Origin: Candidatus Zixiibacteriota bacterium
GTDB taxonomy: Bacteria; Zixibacteria; MSB-5A5; CAIYYT01
Length of the DNA: 13,786 nt
Reading direction: 5' to 3'
Assembly (NCBI GenBank): GCA_023134875.1
Contig: JAGLUH010000039.1
Coordinates: forward strand, 1 to 13,786
A program made the translations under genes and the position numbers. The number at the start of each line of letters is the position of its first letter. Position 1 is the stretch's first letter. The notes under the pieces are model-generated. The model searched no databases and had not been told where the DNA came from. It saw only the letters and a program-made list of their open reading frames with translations. Below, in pieces: positions 1-6,985 of the stretch.

Positions 1-4
1 GTAG

Positions 5-27
5 GTCAAAACCCTTGTGGTTTTGAC
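5..27. repeat. Perfect 9-bp hairpin downstream of the ETF-QO gene
   Basis: Arms GTCAAAACC (5-13) and GGTTTTGAC (19-27) are exact reverse complements around a 5-nt loop. The structure lies about 40 bp past the stop codon of the minus-strand gene at 69-1739, so it could help end that transcript. No T-run is visible on the minus strand before the window edge, so a classical intrinsic terminator is not shown. It could also be a dispersed palindromic repeat. Confidence 0.5.
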
Positions 28-68
28 TTCGCCGAGCAGGTCAAAGAGGTGATACCGACCAGATAGAT

Positions 69-1739
69 CTACAGTCCGTCAAAGTTCGGGCCGCCACCAC
101 CCTCGGGATTGACCCAGGTAATGTTGCCATAGGGATCGGCGATATCACAGGTTTTACAGTGGACGCAATTAGAAGCGTTGATCTTCAACTGTCTTCTGCC
201 CTCGTTTTCCTCTATCTCATAGACTGATGCCGGACAGAAAAGACGACACGGATTGCCATATTCCTCGGCGCACTTAGTGACGCAGGTATCCAGATCACCG
301 ATCTGCAGATGGGCGGGTTGATCCTCTTCATGAGTGGAGCCGGAGTAGTAGACAGAGTCGATCTTGTTGAAAATCAGTTTGCCATCCGCCTTGGGGCGGG
401 TCGCTTCCGGATCGGGAACCTGCGAGCCGAAGTAGTCTTGAAGCTTCTGCATGGAGAGATGGTCTGCCGCCACCGGCGGTCTCTTGCGAAAGCCGGTAAA
501 CAAGTTCTTCAAAATGAAGCCAGGCGCGGAGGCAATACCACGATGGAACATGTGGGGGAAATAGCGATACTTGAACATCTCTTTATGGACAAAGGAATCG
601 CGCAACTTCCCGTTATAGGCCGACAGCGTCGCCGCGGAAGTGTCATCCTTCTTTAGAGCGTCAAAGATTGTTTCCGCTGCCAGCATCCCCGATTTCATCG
701 CCAGATGAATCCCCTTCAGCCGTGCCGGATTAAGCAATGATGAACTGTCACCGGTAATCAAGAAACCATCGCCGTAGTTCCTGGGGATCGACCAGTAGCC
801 GCCCTCGGGGATAGTCTTGGCGCCGTAACGCACCATTTTGCCTTTTTCCAGCATACTCCTGATATGAGGATGTGCCTTCATTTGCGAAAAGAGCGCCTGC
901 GACTCAGTGAAGGGATTCCTGTAGTTCAATCCCACCACCAACCCGATTGACATCAGCGTATCGGAAAGATGATAGATAAAACCACCACCGAACTGGCTGT
1001 TGCCCAGCGGGTAGCCCATCAGATGATAGACGAGACCGGGTTCAAGTGTGCCCTCAGGGAATTCCCACAGCTCCTTGACGCCGGTAGTATAAGTCTGCGG
1101 ATTGCGCCCCTTATCGAGATCGAGCTTTCGGGTTAGCGCCCTGGTCAGGTGGCCGCGCGTACCTTCGCCCAAAACCGTCACACGCGCCTTGAGGAGCATC
1201 CCCGGTTCAAAAGCAGTTTTCTGATTGCTTTCCTTGTCCAGACCTTTATCATCAGTCTGCACACCAATCACTTTGCTGCCGTCAAAGAGTAACTCCGCTC
1301 CAGCGGTACCGGGGAACACCTCGCAACCTTTCGCCTCGACCTGCTCTCCCAACCAGATTGCCAGCTTGTTGAGCGAGATCAGATAGCAGCCGTGATGATG
1401 CATACTGGCGGGTACCCAGGGCATGGTGAATTTGCCCGATTTAGTCAGGTAAAGCATGGCGTCTTTGCTAACCGCAGTTGTCACCGGCGCGCCTGAATCC
1501 TTCCAGTTCGGTATCAGTTCGTTCAGAGCAACGGGATCAAGCACTGCGCCCGACATGACATGAGCGCCGACGTGCGCGCCCTTGTCGATGACCATAATCA
1601 GGGTTTCGCCGAGGCTGCCACCGGTGCCGCTGTTCTTCTCGATCAGATTCTGCAGGTGATAGGCGCAGGCCAGGTTGGCGGGACCGGCACCGACCAGGAG
1701 AACATCAACCTCCATCTCTTCTCTGACTATCTCACTCAT
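69..1739 (-). CDS. Electron transfer flavoprotein:quinone oxidoreductase (ETF-QO / FixC-type)
   Basis: Flavo-iron-sulfur enzyme that takes electrons from reduced electron transfer flavoprotein and passes them to the membrane quinone pool, linking acyl-CoA and amino-acid dehydrogenation to respiration. The 556-residue product has an N-terminal FAD-binding Rossmann motif (VGAGPAN, residues 16-22; the usual third glycine is Asn), the internal GEGTRG motif of the family, and a C-terminal 4Fe-4S domain with Cys502 and the CVHCKTC motif (Cys525, 528, 531), close to the family spacing. It ends with the typical PEGGGGPNF tail. Length matches the usual 550-560 residues. I chose the ATG at 1739, which has an AAGG/GGAG run just upstream; an in-frame GTG at 1772 would add 11 residues without a better ribosome site. 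No ETF alpha/beta genes lie in the window. Identity is near certain. Confidence 0.96.
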   Translation of the reverse strand: MSEIVREEMEVDVLLVGAGPANLACAYHLQNLIEKNSGTGGSLGETLIMVIDKGAHVGAHVMSGAVLDPVALNELIPNWKDSGAPVTTAVSKDAMLYLTKSGKFTMPWVPASMHHHGCYLISLNKLAIWLGEQVEAKGCEVFPGTAGAELLFDGSKVIGVQTDDKGLDKESNQKTAFEPGMLLKARVTVLGEGTRGHLTRALTRKLDLDKGRNPQTYTTGVKELWEFPEGTLEPGLVYHLMGYPLGNSQFGGGFIYHLSDTLMSIGLVVGLNYRNPFTESQALFSQMKAHPHIRSMLEKGKMVRYGAKTIPEGGYWSIPRNYGDGFLITGDSSSLLNPARLKGIHLAMKSGMLAAETIFDALKKDDTSAATLSAYNGKLRDSFVHKEMFKYRYFPHMFHRGIASAPGFILKNLFTGFRKRPPVAADHLSMQKLQDYFGSQVPDPEATRPKADGKLIFNKIDSVYYSGSTHEEDQPAHLQIGDLDTCVTKCAEEYGNPCRLFCPASVYEIEENEGRRQLKINASNCVHCKTCDIADPYGNITWVNPEGGGGPNFDGL

Positions 1740-1802
1740 CTCTCCTACCTTTCCGACTGACAAACCAGGCACCAGAATCTCGATTGGTGCTTATTGCTGC
1801 TC

Positions 1803-1830
1803 AAGATATCCGAGCGATGATGCAAGTCAA
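1803..1830 (-). promoter_or_regulatory. Candidate sigma-70-type promoter for the ETF-QO gene
   Basis: On the minus strand TTGACT (1830-1825) and TATCTT (1808-1803) are separated by 16 nt, resembling -35 and -10 boxes. The predicted start would give a leader of about 55 nt before the ATG at 1739. The -10 is imperfect, and this rests on consensus matching only. Confidence 0.4.
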
Positions 1831-1941
1831 GGTCAAAGCGGGAATCAACGGTGACACCGAGGAAATTGGTAAACCGCTCTGACGGGAGAGAGGCTATTCT
1901 TACCTGGCGGAACAATGCTTGACAGGAGATCGCGGGGATTG

Positions 1942-1959
1942 TTACTTGACTTCAAGTAA
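1942..1959. promoter_or_regulatory. Perfect palindrome abutting tRNA-Pro
   Basis: TTACTTGA (1942-1949) and TCAAGTAA (1952-1959) are exact reverse complements around a 2-nt centre, ending 3 bp before the mature tRNA-Pro. A consensus TTGACA sits at 1919-1924, so the palindrome occupies the expected -10 and start-site region of the tRNA promoter. It may be a regulator site or part of the 5' leader; which is unknown. Confidence 0.4.
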
Positions 1960-1962
1960 GTA

Positions 1963-2037
1963 CGGGGTGTAGCGCAGCCAGGTTAGCGCGCTTGCTTTGG
2001 GAGCAAGATGTCGGAGGTTCAAATCCTCTCACCCCGA
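1963..2037 (+). tRNA. tRNA-Pro (anticodon TGG)
   Basis: Full cloverleaf. The acceptor stem CGGGGTG pairs perfectly with CACCCCG, followed by discriminator A at 2037. The anticodon stem CTTGC/GCAAG (1991-1995, 2003-2007) encloses a 7-nt loop with anticodon TGG at 1998-2000. The T-arm is GGAGG-TTCAAAT-CCTCT, with one weak pair. CCA is not encoded. It is transcribed away from the ETF-QO gene. Confidence 0.97.
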
Positions 2038-2085
2038 TTTTACCTGTCATCTTGAGTCTTCTTGGCTGCCACAAATCTGCATTTT

Positions 2086-2119
2086 CTTCCAGCGTAGCAA
2101 CTGCTGGAAGGTGTCTTTT
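2086..2119 (+). terminator. Probable intrinsic terminator after tRNA-Pro
   Basis: Perfect 8-bp stem CTTCCAGC (2086-2093) / GCTGGAAG (2103-2110) with a 9-nt loop, followed by GTGTCTTTT. It sits 49 bp after the tRNA and about 110 bp before the next start codon, as expected for the end of the tRNA transcript. The T-run is short and interrupted. Confidence 0.5.
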
Positions 2120-2189
2120 CGCGAATGAATATCGCTTGCATCATGCTCTCCCTTCTTATACCTTAGATACTGATCGGACAACCGTTTCA

Positions 2190-2210
2190 GTTTATCTAAG
2201 CTGGATAAAC
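2190..2210. promoter_or_regulatory. Inverted repeat upstream of the asparagine-synthetase-like gene
   Basis: GTTTATC (2190-2196) and GATAAAC (2204-2210) are exact reverse complements with a 7-nt spacer, ending 15 bp before the ATG at 2226 and just before its GGAAG ribosome-binding site. It could be an operator or a small leader hairpin. No regulator gene is adjacent. Confidence 0.4.
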
Positions 2211-2225
2211 CCAGGAAGACGCACA

Positions 2226-4073
2226 ATGCCGGGAATCAATCTCTATTGCACATACGACAACATTGGTAAAGAGAAATGGCGCTCGCTGGAGGAGTCGGCA
2301 TCTCTGCTACGGGTCAATGACCGTTACTCGGTCGATTCTATTTACCGCGACAACCACAGCGCTCTCTTCTTTGCGGCTTACTCTCAGTATCCGCGATCCC
2401 TCATCGAAGATGACAAGAATCTCATCTTCGTTGAAGGTTGCGTTTACAACAAACCACCACAACTGTTGGAGCATGAATTGCGCGCTCTTGCCAGCACAGT
2501 TATGTCGCAATCCGACGACGCACAGGCAGAGCTGCGCAACTGGTTGCTTGGAAGCAGCGGCGAATTTGTGCTGGTGTTTATCAATAAAGCTTCAGCAGAG
2601 TTGGCGATTGTCACCGATGTCCTCGGACAGCTCCCGCTGTCGCTGCTGACGCAGAATGATTGCCTGTACCTTAGCCGCGAGTTGAAGTTTATTGTTGCCG
2701 CGGCAGACCAACGGGCATTCGACCGCCATGCGCTGGCCGAGTTCCTGACTTGCAGCTTCCCTATCGGCGAACATACAATTATTAAGGATGTTCAGTCGTT
2801 GCCACAGGCGTGCTTACTCAGAGTGTCCCCAAGTAAACGAAAGATGACCCTGACCCAGCTTCACTGCTGGAATCCTGGGACAAACATCGACGACAGTGTT
2901 GGTCTCGATGAATATGCTAAGAAGCTGGTGGATTTGTATGTCCGGGGGACAAGAGATAGTTTTGATCGGCTGAAAGGCTTACGTCCTGTTCTCGGACTCA
3001 GTGGAGGGCTCGATTCACGCGCGGCGCTTGCCGCCCTTTCGCGGTTGGAGACACCGTTTGTTGCAGAGACCGGTCTCAGCCATGAAAAGCTGAACACTGC
3101 CGACTACGAGGTTGCCCAGCAAGTCGCAAAGGTCTACGGCTGTAATTGGCGCGGCTATCTCCTCGGTCCTGCTCAACTGTTCGATATGTTGCACATTGTT
3201 TTCACCCAGACAGGAACAACGTCGATTGTCATGGCTGGCGGTCTCAATGGCTTCCGAATGCTCGTCGAGGAGTTTGATCACGACAATGTTTTCGTCACTG
3301 GTGATGGCGGTTTCCTGATGCGGCGGTCGCTACGCCCGCCTAGACCGCTGAAAACAATCGAAGCTGTCCGCAAATCGACCATCGGAGCCATCATCTTGTT
3401 CAATCTCCCCACGATCAGCAAACTGCTGCGATTGAAGGAACAGGATGTGCTCGACGCCTTTTGTGCTAGTATCTCTTCCTATCCACAAAGCGACCTTGAC
3501 GGGAAATATTCGCATTTCCAGTTTGTGGACCGGCCTCGTCGCCTGGTCATGGAGGGGTCGGATCGCACTCGCTTCTTCTACTGGCTTGTGGCCCCTCTCT
3601 GGAACACCGAGTTCTTCAAGACGATTATGCAGATACCCGATCAGTACAAGAGCTCCTTCAAACTTTACGCAAGATTCCTCAAGCACCTTGATGAGAAGTC
3701 GCTTTCAGTCCCCTATGCAAACATCGGTGCACGGCTTGGCTCGCCAAAGGCTACACTCTACGGTTGGGCGAAGAACCTCGTCGCCAAGAATCACACGCTT
3801 TATCAGACAGCCCGACGGGTACTGTTCCGCAAGCAAATGTCGACCTGTTCGCATCTGGTGCTTGATGCCTATCTAAAGAAAAGCATCCATGAATCGGAGT
3901 TACTACCCGAGTACTTCGACATTGATATCCTGCGGGAGTCGTTTGCAGGCAGGTTACCGCGAATTCACTACTACCTTCTAGCGACCGTCGTCATGACAAT
4001 GATTCAAGTGGAGAGGGGATTCCCACGTCCGGAGGAAGAGTTAGCTCGTTTTGAGAGCTCACGTAAGTCCTGA
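2226..4073 (+). CDS. Asparagine-synthetase-like ATP-pyrophosphatase without a glutaminase cysteine
   Basis: 615 residues. The second half carries the PP-loop motif SGGLDS (residues 259-264) that binds ATP pyrophosphate and defines the asparagine synthetase B synthase domain, so it probably adenylates a carboxylate and forms an amide bond. The N-terminal part (about 1-200) looks like a class II glutaminase domain, but the protein begins MPGINLY where active enzymes begin MCGI. The Cys2 nucleophile is therefore Pro, and glutamine hydrolysis should be lost. Beta-lactam synthetase, carbapenam synthetase and lasso-peptide cyclases show the same loss, but no lasso precursor or biosynthetic partner is seen here, so the substrate is unknown. 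The reading frame extends upstream through tRNA-Pro; I chose the ATG at 2226 because GGAAG precedes it and the asparagine-synthetase-like sequence begins there. It stands alone between tRNA genes. Confidence 0.85.
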   Translation: MPGINLYCTYDNIGKEKWRSLEESASLLRVNDRYSVDSIYRDNHSALFFAAYSQYPRSLIEDDKNLIFVEGCVYNKPPQLLEHELRALASTVMSQSDDAQAELRNWLLGSSGEFVLVFINKASAELAIVTDVLGQLPLSLLTQNDCLYLSRELKFIVAAADQRAFDRHALAEFLTCSFPIGEHTIIKDVQSLPQACLLRVSPSKRKMTLTQLHCWNPGTNIDDSVGLDEYAKKLVDLYVRGTRDSFDRLKGLRPVLGLSGGLDSRAALAALSRLETPFVAETGLSHEKLNTADYEVAQQVAKVYGCNWRGYLLGPAQLFDMLHIVFTQTGTTSIVMAGGLNGFRMLVEEFDHDNVFVTGDGGFLMRRSLRPPRPLKTIEAVRKSTIGAIILFNLPTISKLLRLKEQDVLDAFCASISSYPQSDLDGKYSHFQFVDRPRRLVMEGSDRTRFFYWLVAPLWNTEFFKTIMQIPDQYKSSFKLYARFLKHLDEKSLSVPYANIGARLGSPKATLYGWAKNLVAKNHTLYQTARRVLFRKQMSTCSHLVLDAYLKKSIHESELLPEYFDIDILRESFAGRLPRIHYYLLATVVMTMIQVERGFPRPEEELARFESSRKS

Positions 4074-4162
4074 CAGGCGAGTACGGTAGCGGCTCTCCTG
4101 ACGAGCTTTGTTCGGGGATATCGCCCGCGCCAAGTGTGTTCCCATGTGTTCCTAACTTTAGG

Positions 4163-4189
4163 TTGACAATCTGTTCAGGAATAGATAAT
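4163..4189 (+). promoter_or_regulatory. Promoter for the tRNA-Arg/tRNA-His unit
   Basis: Consensus TTGACA (4163-4168) is followed after 15 nt by GATAAT (4184-4189), five of six matches to the -10 consensus, ending 17 nt before the mature tRNA-Arg. The spacer is shorter than the ideal 17 nt. Both tRNAs could be made from this promoter. Confidence 0.55.
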
Positions 4190-4206
4190 TTTGCATGTTA
4201 TATTGA

Positions 4207-4280
4207 GCCCCCGTAGCTCAGTAGGATAGAGCATCTGCCTTCTAAGCAGAGGGTCGCCTGTTCGAGTCAGGCCGGGGGTA
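4207..4280 (+). tRNA. tRNA-Arg (anticodon TCT)
   Basis: Cloverleaf with acceptor GCCCCCG pairing with CGGGGGT (first pair G-U) and discriminator A at 4280. The anticodon stem TCTGC/GCAGA encloses loop CTTCTAA with anticodon TCT at 4241-4243. The T-arm GCCTG-TTCGAGT-CAGGC is perfect. CCA is not encoded. It lies 67 bp upstream of tRNA-His on the same strand. Confidence 0.96.
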
Positions 4281-4347
4281 GAAAAAATATGGCCGCGCCC
4301 TATCGACGATTCAATCGGGTAGCGCGACCGATTAAAGAGCCTGCCAT

Positions 4348-4425
4348 GGTGGGTGTAGCTCAGGTGGTTAGAGCGTCAGGTTGTGGCCCTGAAGGCCGTG
4401 GGTTCAAGTCCCATCACCCACCCCA
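4348..4425 (+). tRNA. tRNA-His (anticodon GTG), used as an integration target
   Basis: Acceptor GTGGGTG (4349-4355) pairs with CACCCAC (4415-4421). G4348 supplies the extra G-1 typical of tRNA-His, opposite discriminator C4422, and a CCA follows at 4423-4425. The anticodon is GTG. The T-arm GTGGG-TTCAAGT-CCCAT is intact apart from one G-U pair. The 3' end overlaps, in antisense, the last codons of the serine recombinase at 4414-5847, the arrangement expected when an element has integrated at the 3' end of a tRNA gene. tRNA-Pro and tRNA-Arg do not encode CCA, so the CCA here could come from the integrated DNA or be chance. Confidence 0.96.
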
Positions 4426-5847
4426 TTTTTCAGTTTTGACACCTTCGGCGATCAGGTCGAAGGGTCTTCTGTATGTGGGATAAAGCATTACACCGTCGAG
4501 TATGCAGTTCGAAAGTAAGACACCAAGAAACTTCCGCTTTTCTGCCGCAGGTTGCTTAACGTATAGCCGCCCAGCAGATTGCGCCAGTTCGATAATCCGA
4601 GATGCATTCTCAAGGTATGACCTGTTGGCCCGGTTGAGCCTGTCCATCCTGGCTTGCAGTGTGGTTTGACGGTTTCTCCATTTGGCTGTAATATCCTGCC
4701 AGAAAGCTCTGTCGGTAACACCACTCAAGTAGTCTTCATAAGCCTTGTCGATTAGTCCTTGAAGCCTTGCATATTCTCTATGAAGCCTTCGAGTCTCAGA
4801 CTTATGATACTCTTTCTCTTCGTCATGACTCGATTTGAGGACTGTCAGTAACCACTCCGCCGTCTCGCGATCGATGGAGATGCCTTCTACAATCTGTTGG
4901 AACTGTGGTTCAAGCTGCTGTTCACGAATGTAGGCAGAATCACAGGCTCCCTTTGACCCTGTACAATGATAGTAGATATACTTAGCCTTGTGAATCTCCG
5001 CTGTGATCGCACAACCACACTTCCCACATGTCATCAGACCACCGAATGCAAACTCATGTCTATGAGTTTTCGGTTTGTTCTTCATCTCAAAGATAGACTG
5101 CACACGATCAAAGAGTTCCTTCGTCACAGCTGGTTCGTGACTACCTCGATAAAGGTGTCCTTTCCAGCGAAACCATCCATGATAGAAGGGGTTCTTGAGT
5201 ATCCTCTCAAGGTGCGTTTTGGAGAACTTCGACCTTCCATTCATCACATGCGCGAATTCAGCGTTAAGGCGTTTCGCCAACTCCCTGAGAGATATCCCCG
5301 CAGTGCTGTACAGCTCAAACGCCTTGGTAATCACTGGAGCAAGAGCAGGGTCAATATCGATCATGTGGGTGGTCTTGTTATTCTGGTATCCGATCGGAGC
5401 TCTTGATGCCCAAATCCCCTGTTCAACCTTCTCATTCAGACCTTTCTTCGTCTCATCAGAGAGGTTATCAATATAGTGTTTCGCCAGCAGTACCTTCATG
5501 CCGAAGGTGAGTTTACCAGCAGCGTTGTCTGGAAATTCTTCTTCGACGAACATCGGTTTTATATTCAGTTCGTCGACAGTAACATAGTCTCTGAAGTTCC
5601 GACAGAGACGGTCTACTTTATGACAGATAATAGCCTGTATGTTTTTGTCTGAGCGAATGTGCTTGATCATGCGATTGAAGTTGGTCCTGCCGGCGCGTTT
5701 TGCAGATTCGACGTCGATATACTCGCTAACGATCTGATATCCCTTCTTATCCGCATATTCTCTGCAATGTTTGATCTGAGCAGGAATCGAGTACCCTTCC
5801 TTCTCCTGCTCTTTTGAGGACACTCTGGCATATAGGACGGCTTTCAT
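4414..5847 (-). CDS. Large serine recombinase (site-specific integrase)
   Basis: 477 residues. It catalyses DNA strand exchange through a 5'-phosphoserine intermediate, presumably integrating and excising this element. The N-terminal resolvase domain starts MKAVLYARVS with nucleophile Ser10, and the DRLCRN motif (from Asp79) carries active-site arginines. A recombinase domain follows (about 130-260, including GIWASRAPIGY), then a zinc ribbon with Cys274, 277, 295 and 302, and a charged coiled-coil stretch (about 330-420), the standard order for large serine recombinases. The ATG at 5847 overlaps the stop codon of the RHH gene (ATGA), so the two are translationally coupled. The C-terminus ends KTEKWGG, and its last codons and TGA stop lie inside the antisense of tRNA-His, so they are supplied by the target site. 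Confidence 0.95.
   Translation of the reverse strand: MKAVLYARVSSKEQEKEGYSIPAQIKHCREYADKKGYQIVSEYIDVESAKRAGRTNFNRMIKHIRSDKNIQAIICHKVDRLCRNFRDYVTVDELNIKPMFVEEEFPDNAAGKLTFGMKVLLAKHYIDNLSDETKKGLNEKVEQGIWASRAPIGYQNNKTTHMIDIDPALAPVITKAFELYSTAGISLRELAKRLNAEFAHVMNGRSKFSKTHLERILKNPFYHGWFRWKGHLYRGSHEPAVTKELFDRVQSIFEMKNKPKTHRHEFAFGGLMTCGKCGCAITAEIHKAKYIYYHCTGSKGACDSAYIREQQLEPQFQQIVEGISIDRETAEWLLTVLKSSHDEEKEYHKSETRRLHREYARLQGLIDKAYEDYLSGVTDRAFWQDITAKWRNRQTTLQARMDRLNRANRSYLENASRIIELAQSAGRLYVKQPAAEKRKFLGVLLSNCILDGVMLYPTYRRPFDLIAEGVKTEKWGG
4434..4456. repeat. TTTTGAC-TTCGGCGA-CAGG motif, copy at the recombinase 3' end
   Basis: TTTTGAC, ACC, then TTCGGCGATCAGG, lying 9 bp past the tRNA-His CCA and inside the recombinase C-terminal codons. 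Related copies lie at 21-40 (TTTTGAC TTCGCCGAGCAGG) and 9841-9860 (TTGAC TTCGGCGATGGCAGG), all in the same orientation. This may be part of the attachment site or a genomic repeat. The similarity is seen directly; the role is inferred. Confidence 0.4.
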
Positions 5848-6005
5848 TTCTTCCGCCTCCGCTTGAGAGCCTTCTCAAGAACAGCGACAACGTACTCCTG
5901 CATATTGGTGTCCTCCTCTGCCGTCCGAATCCGCAACAGTTTGTGCGTCTCCGGCAAGAGACGAATGTGGATGTAACGTCCCTCCGGATAGTTGCGCTTA
6001 ACCAT
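5844..6005 (-). CDS. Small ribbon-helix-helix (Arc/CopG-like) DNA-binding protein
   Basis: 53-residue basic protein. Its sequence fits the ribbon-helix-helix pattern: a short strand (YIHIRL, residues 11-16), then helix A (PETHKLLRIRTAEED) and helix B (MQEYVVAVLEKALK), with a basic KRRRKK tail. Such proteins dimerise and bind inverted repeats through the paired strands. The ATG at 6005 has AAGGAG at good spacing. Its TGA overlaps the recombinase ATG, so the two form one operon. A perfect palindrome lies 18 bp upstream (6023-6044), a likely autoregulatory operator. I infer it represses or tunes recombinase expression, or acts as a directionality factor. The family call rests on pattern only. 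Confidence 0.75.
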   Translation of the reverse strand: MVKRNYPEGRYIHIRLLPETHKLLRIRTAEEDTNMQEYVVAVLEKALKRRRKK

Positions 6006-6022
6006 GACTCGCTCCTTGTTAA

Positions 6023-6044
6023 GGTTACTACTAATATAGTAACC
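6023..6044. promoter_or_regulatory. Palindromic operator candidate for the RHH-recombinase operon
   Basis: GGTTACTA (6023-6030) and TAGTAACC (6037-6044) are exact reverse complements with a 6-nt AT-rich spacer. The site starts 18 bp upstream of the RHH start codon and overlaps TACTAT, a possible -10, with TTGTTA (6067-6062 on the minus strand) further upstream at a long spacing. A dyad covering the promoter is what an RHH autorepressor would use. Confidence 0.55.
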
Positions 6045-6079
6045 CTATATCTCTATGCCCATAACAATCTTTGCTATCT

Positions 6080-6673
6080 CTAAGTTTTTCTTTTCTCTCT
6101 ACGCTTGTTTCTGTTCTCCAACTTCTCCAAATGTTCCTGCATTCGGATGAGGTCGCGCAGTTCACGGATACCGCTTCTGCCAGCCTTCCTTTTTCCCGAC
6201 TGATATTCGAAAGGTTTGGTGAACAGCCAGTAGAACCAGCCACGGGTCATCTGGCGACTCTTGTAGGAGAGATCATAACAGTGCCGGCAGCCGAAATACT
6301 TCGCTCCGGGGGGCTTGTAGAGGTTGGCTACCCGCCTGCCACAGAAGGTGCCGCCTCGATACAGGGGACAGGTGAACCAGTATCTCACGCCACCGAAATT
6401 GCAGGGTGTCGTCTCCAGAGGTACCGTGTAGCGGATTTGCTCTTTCTCACTCTCCCCGTATCCTGGAGTCAATGTGTAGATCAACTCAATGCCAGAGAAG
6501 TCCTCCAGGATTCGGTAGCAGATTGAGGACGTGACTTGCCCCGATCCATCCTTCCAAGATGCTGTTAGGAGCCGGTCGGGAAGAAAGCCCAGGACGCCCA
6601 TACGCTTGAGATCAAAGATGCTGAAGACCAGACATTGCTCTACTGTCTTCTTCGGCCAGTCTACTCTACCCAT
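6080..6673 (-). CDS. Conserved zinc-ribbon protein of unknown function
   Basis: 197 residues from the ATG at 6673, which has GGGGTG upstream. A GTG at 6748 would add 25 residues but lacks a ribosome site and overlaps the neighbouring ORF. The N-terminal half is a beta-rich-looking domain starting GRVDWPKKTVEQCL. The centre holds a four-cysteine zinc-binding site, Cys102-(8)-Cys111-(17)-Cys129-(2)-Cys132, within PCNFGGVRYWF, CP, CGRR and CRHCYDLSY. The C-terminus (about 165-197) is a highly charged predicted coiled coil ending in basic residues. I recognise the layout (FGG-RxWF-CP, CGRR, LY, GCRHCY-L-Y-S) as a widespread uncharacterised family often found near integrases. No enzymatic motif is visible; a nucleic-acid-binding or accessory role is only a guess. 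Confidence 0.75.
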   Translation of the reverse strand: MGRVDWPKKTVEQCLVFSIFDLKRMGVLGFLPDRLLTASWKDGSGQVTSSICYRILEDFSGIELIYTLTPGYGESEKEQIRYTVPLETTPCNFGGVRYWFTCPLYRGGTFCGRRVANLYKPPGAKYFGCRHCYDLSYKSRQMTRGWFYWLFTKPFEYQSGKRKAGRSGIRELRDLIRMQEHLEKLENRNKRREKRKT

Positions 6674-6716
6674 ACTTTCACCCCGCTGGTTATCGAAATC
6701 ATTAGAGTTCTTTCGA

Positions 6717-6935
6717 TTAAGCCACTTGTGTAAAACAGCATAACCCACACGTAATCAGTAGGTTACTTGTCTCGATTATGCCCAGAGTTTCATTGAACCG
6801 GTTGACGCTCTTCTGCGGTCGGCTGGCGATCCGGTCTTCACAGTTCCGGGGGCAGCTCAGCCGCATTAGAATATCATTCGCACGCTCGCGCGCCGGAGTT
6901 TTCACTAAGTTTCTATCTGGCATGTCTCTTCTCAT
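6717..6935 (-). CDS. Possible small hypothetical protein
   Basis: 72-residue reading frame lying in the gap between the primase-like and zinc-ribbon genes, same strand, without overlap of either chosen CDS. The ATG at 6935 is preceded by AAGGTAAGGAT, an acceptable ribosome site. The first 50 residues are basic and polar (KTPARERANDILMRL, then ASRPQKSVNRFNETL) and the last 15 are cysteine-containing and more hydrophobic. I recognise no family. Position and ribosome site favour a real gene; the lack of recognisable domains leaves chance open. Confidence 0.4.
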   Translation of the reverse strand: MRRDMPDRNLVKTPARERANDILMRLSCPRNCEDRIASRPQKSVNRFNETLGIIETSNLLITCGLCCFTQVA

Positions 6936-6985
6936 ATCCTTACCTTCAGTTAATCCCTATATGGTATTGGATACTGTATTATGTT

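Noticed and set aside
1..60. Remnant of a second serine recombinase C-terminus
   Set aside because: On the minus strand, 1-48 reads LFDLLGEVKT, resembling the recombinase tail PFDLIAEGVKT, but the stretch is too short and has no upstream domain. It is kept only as a motif copy.
1992..2225. N-terminal extension of the asparagine-synthetase-like frame
   Set aside because: It begins inside tRNA-Pro and runs through the terminator-like hairpin. The ATG at 2226 has a ribosome site and starts the recognisable domain.
2038..4206. Lasso-peptide or other RiPP cluster around the asparagine-synthetase-like gene
   Set aside because: No precursor-like short ORF, leader peptidase or transporter is found next to it, so only the enzyme is reported.
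4289..4483. Plus-strand frame through tRNA-His
   Set aside because: It is a translation of the tRNA gene itself (a familiar false ORF, ...VVRASGCGPEGRGFKSHH...), with no support outside it.
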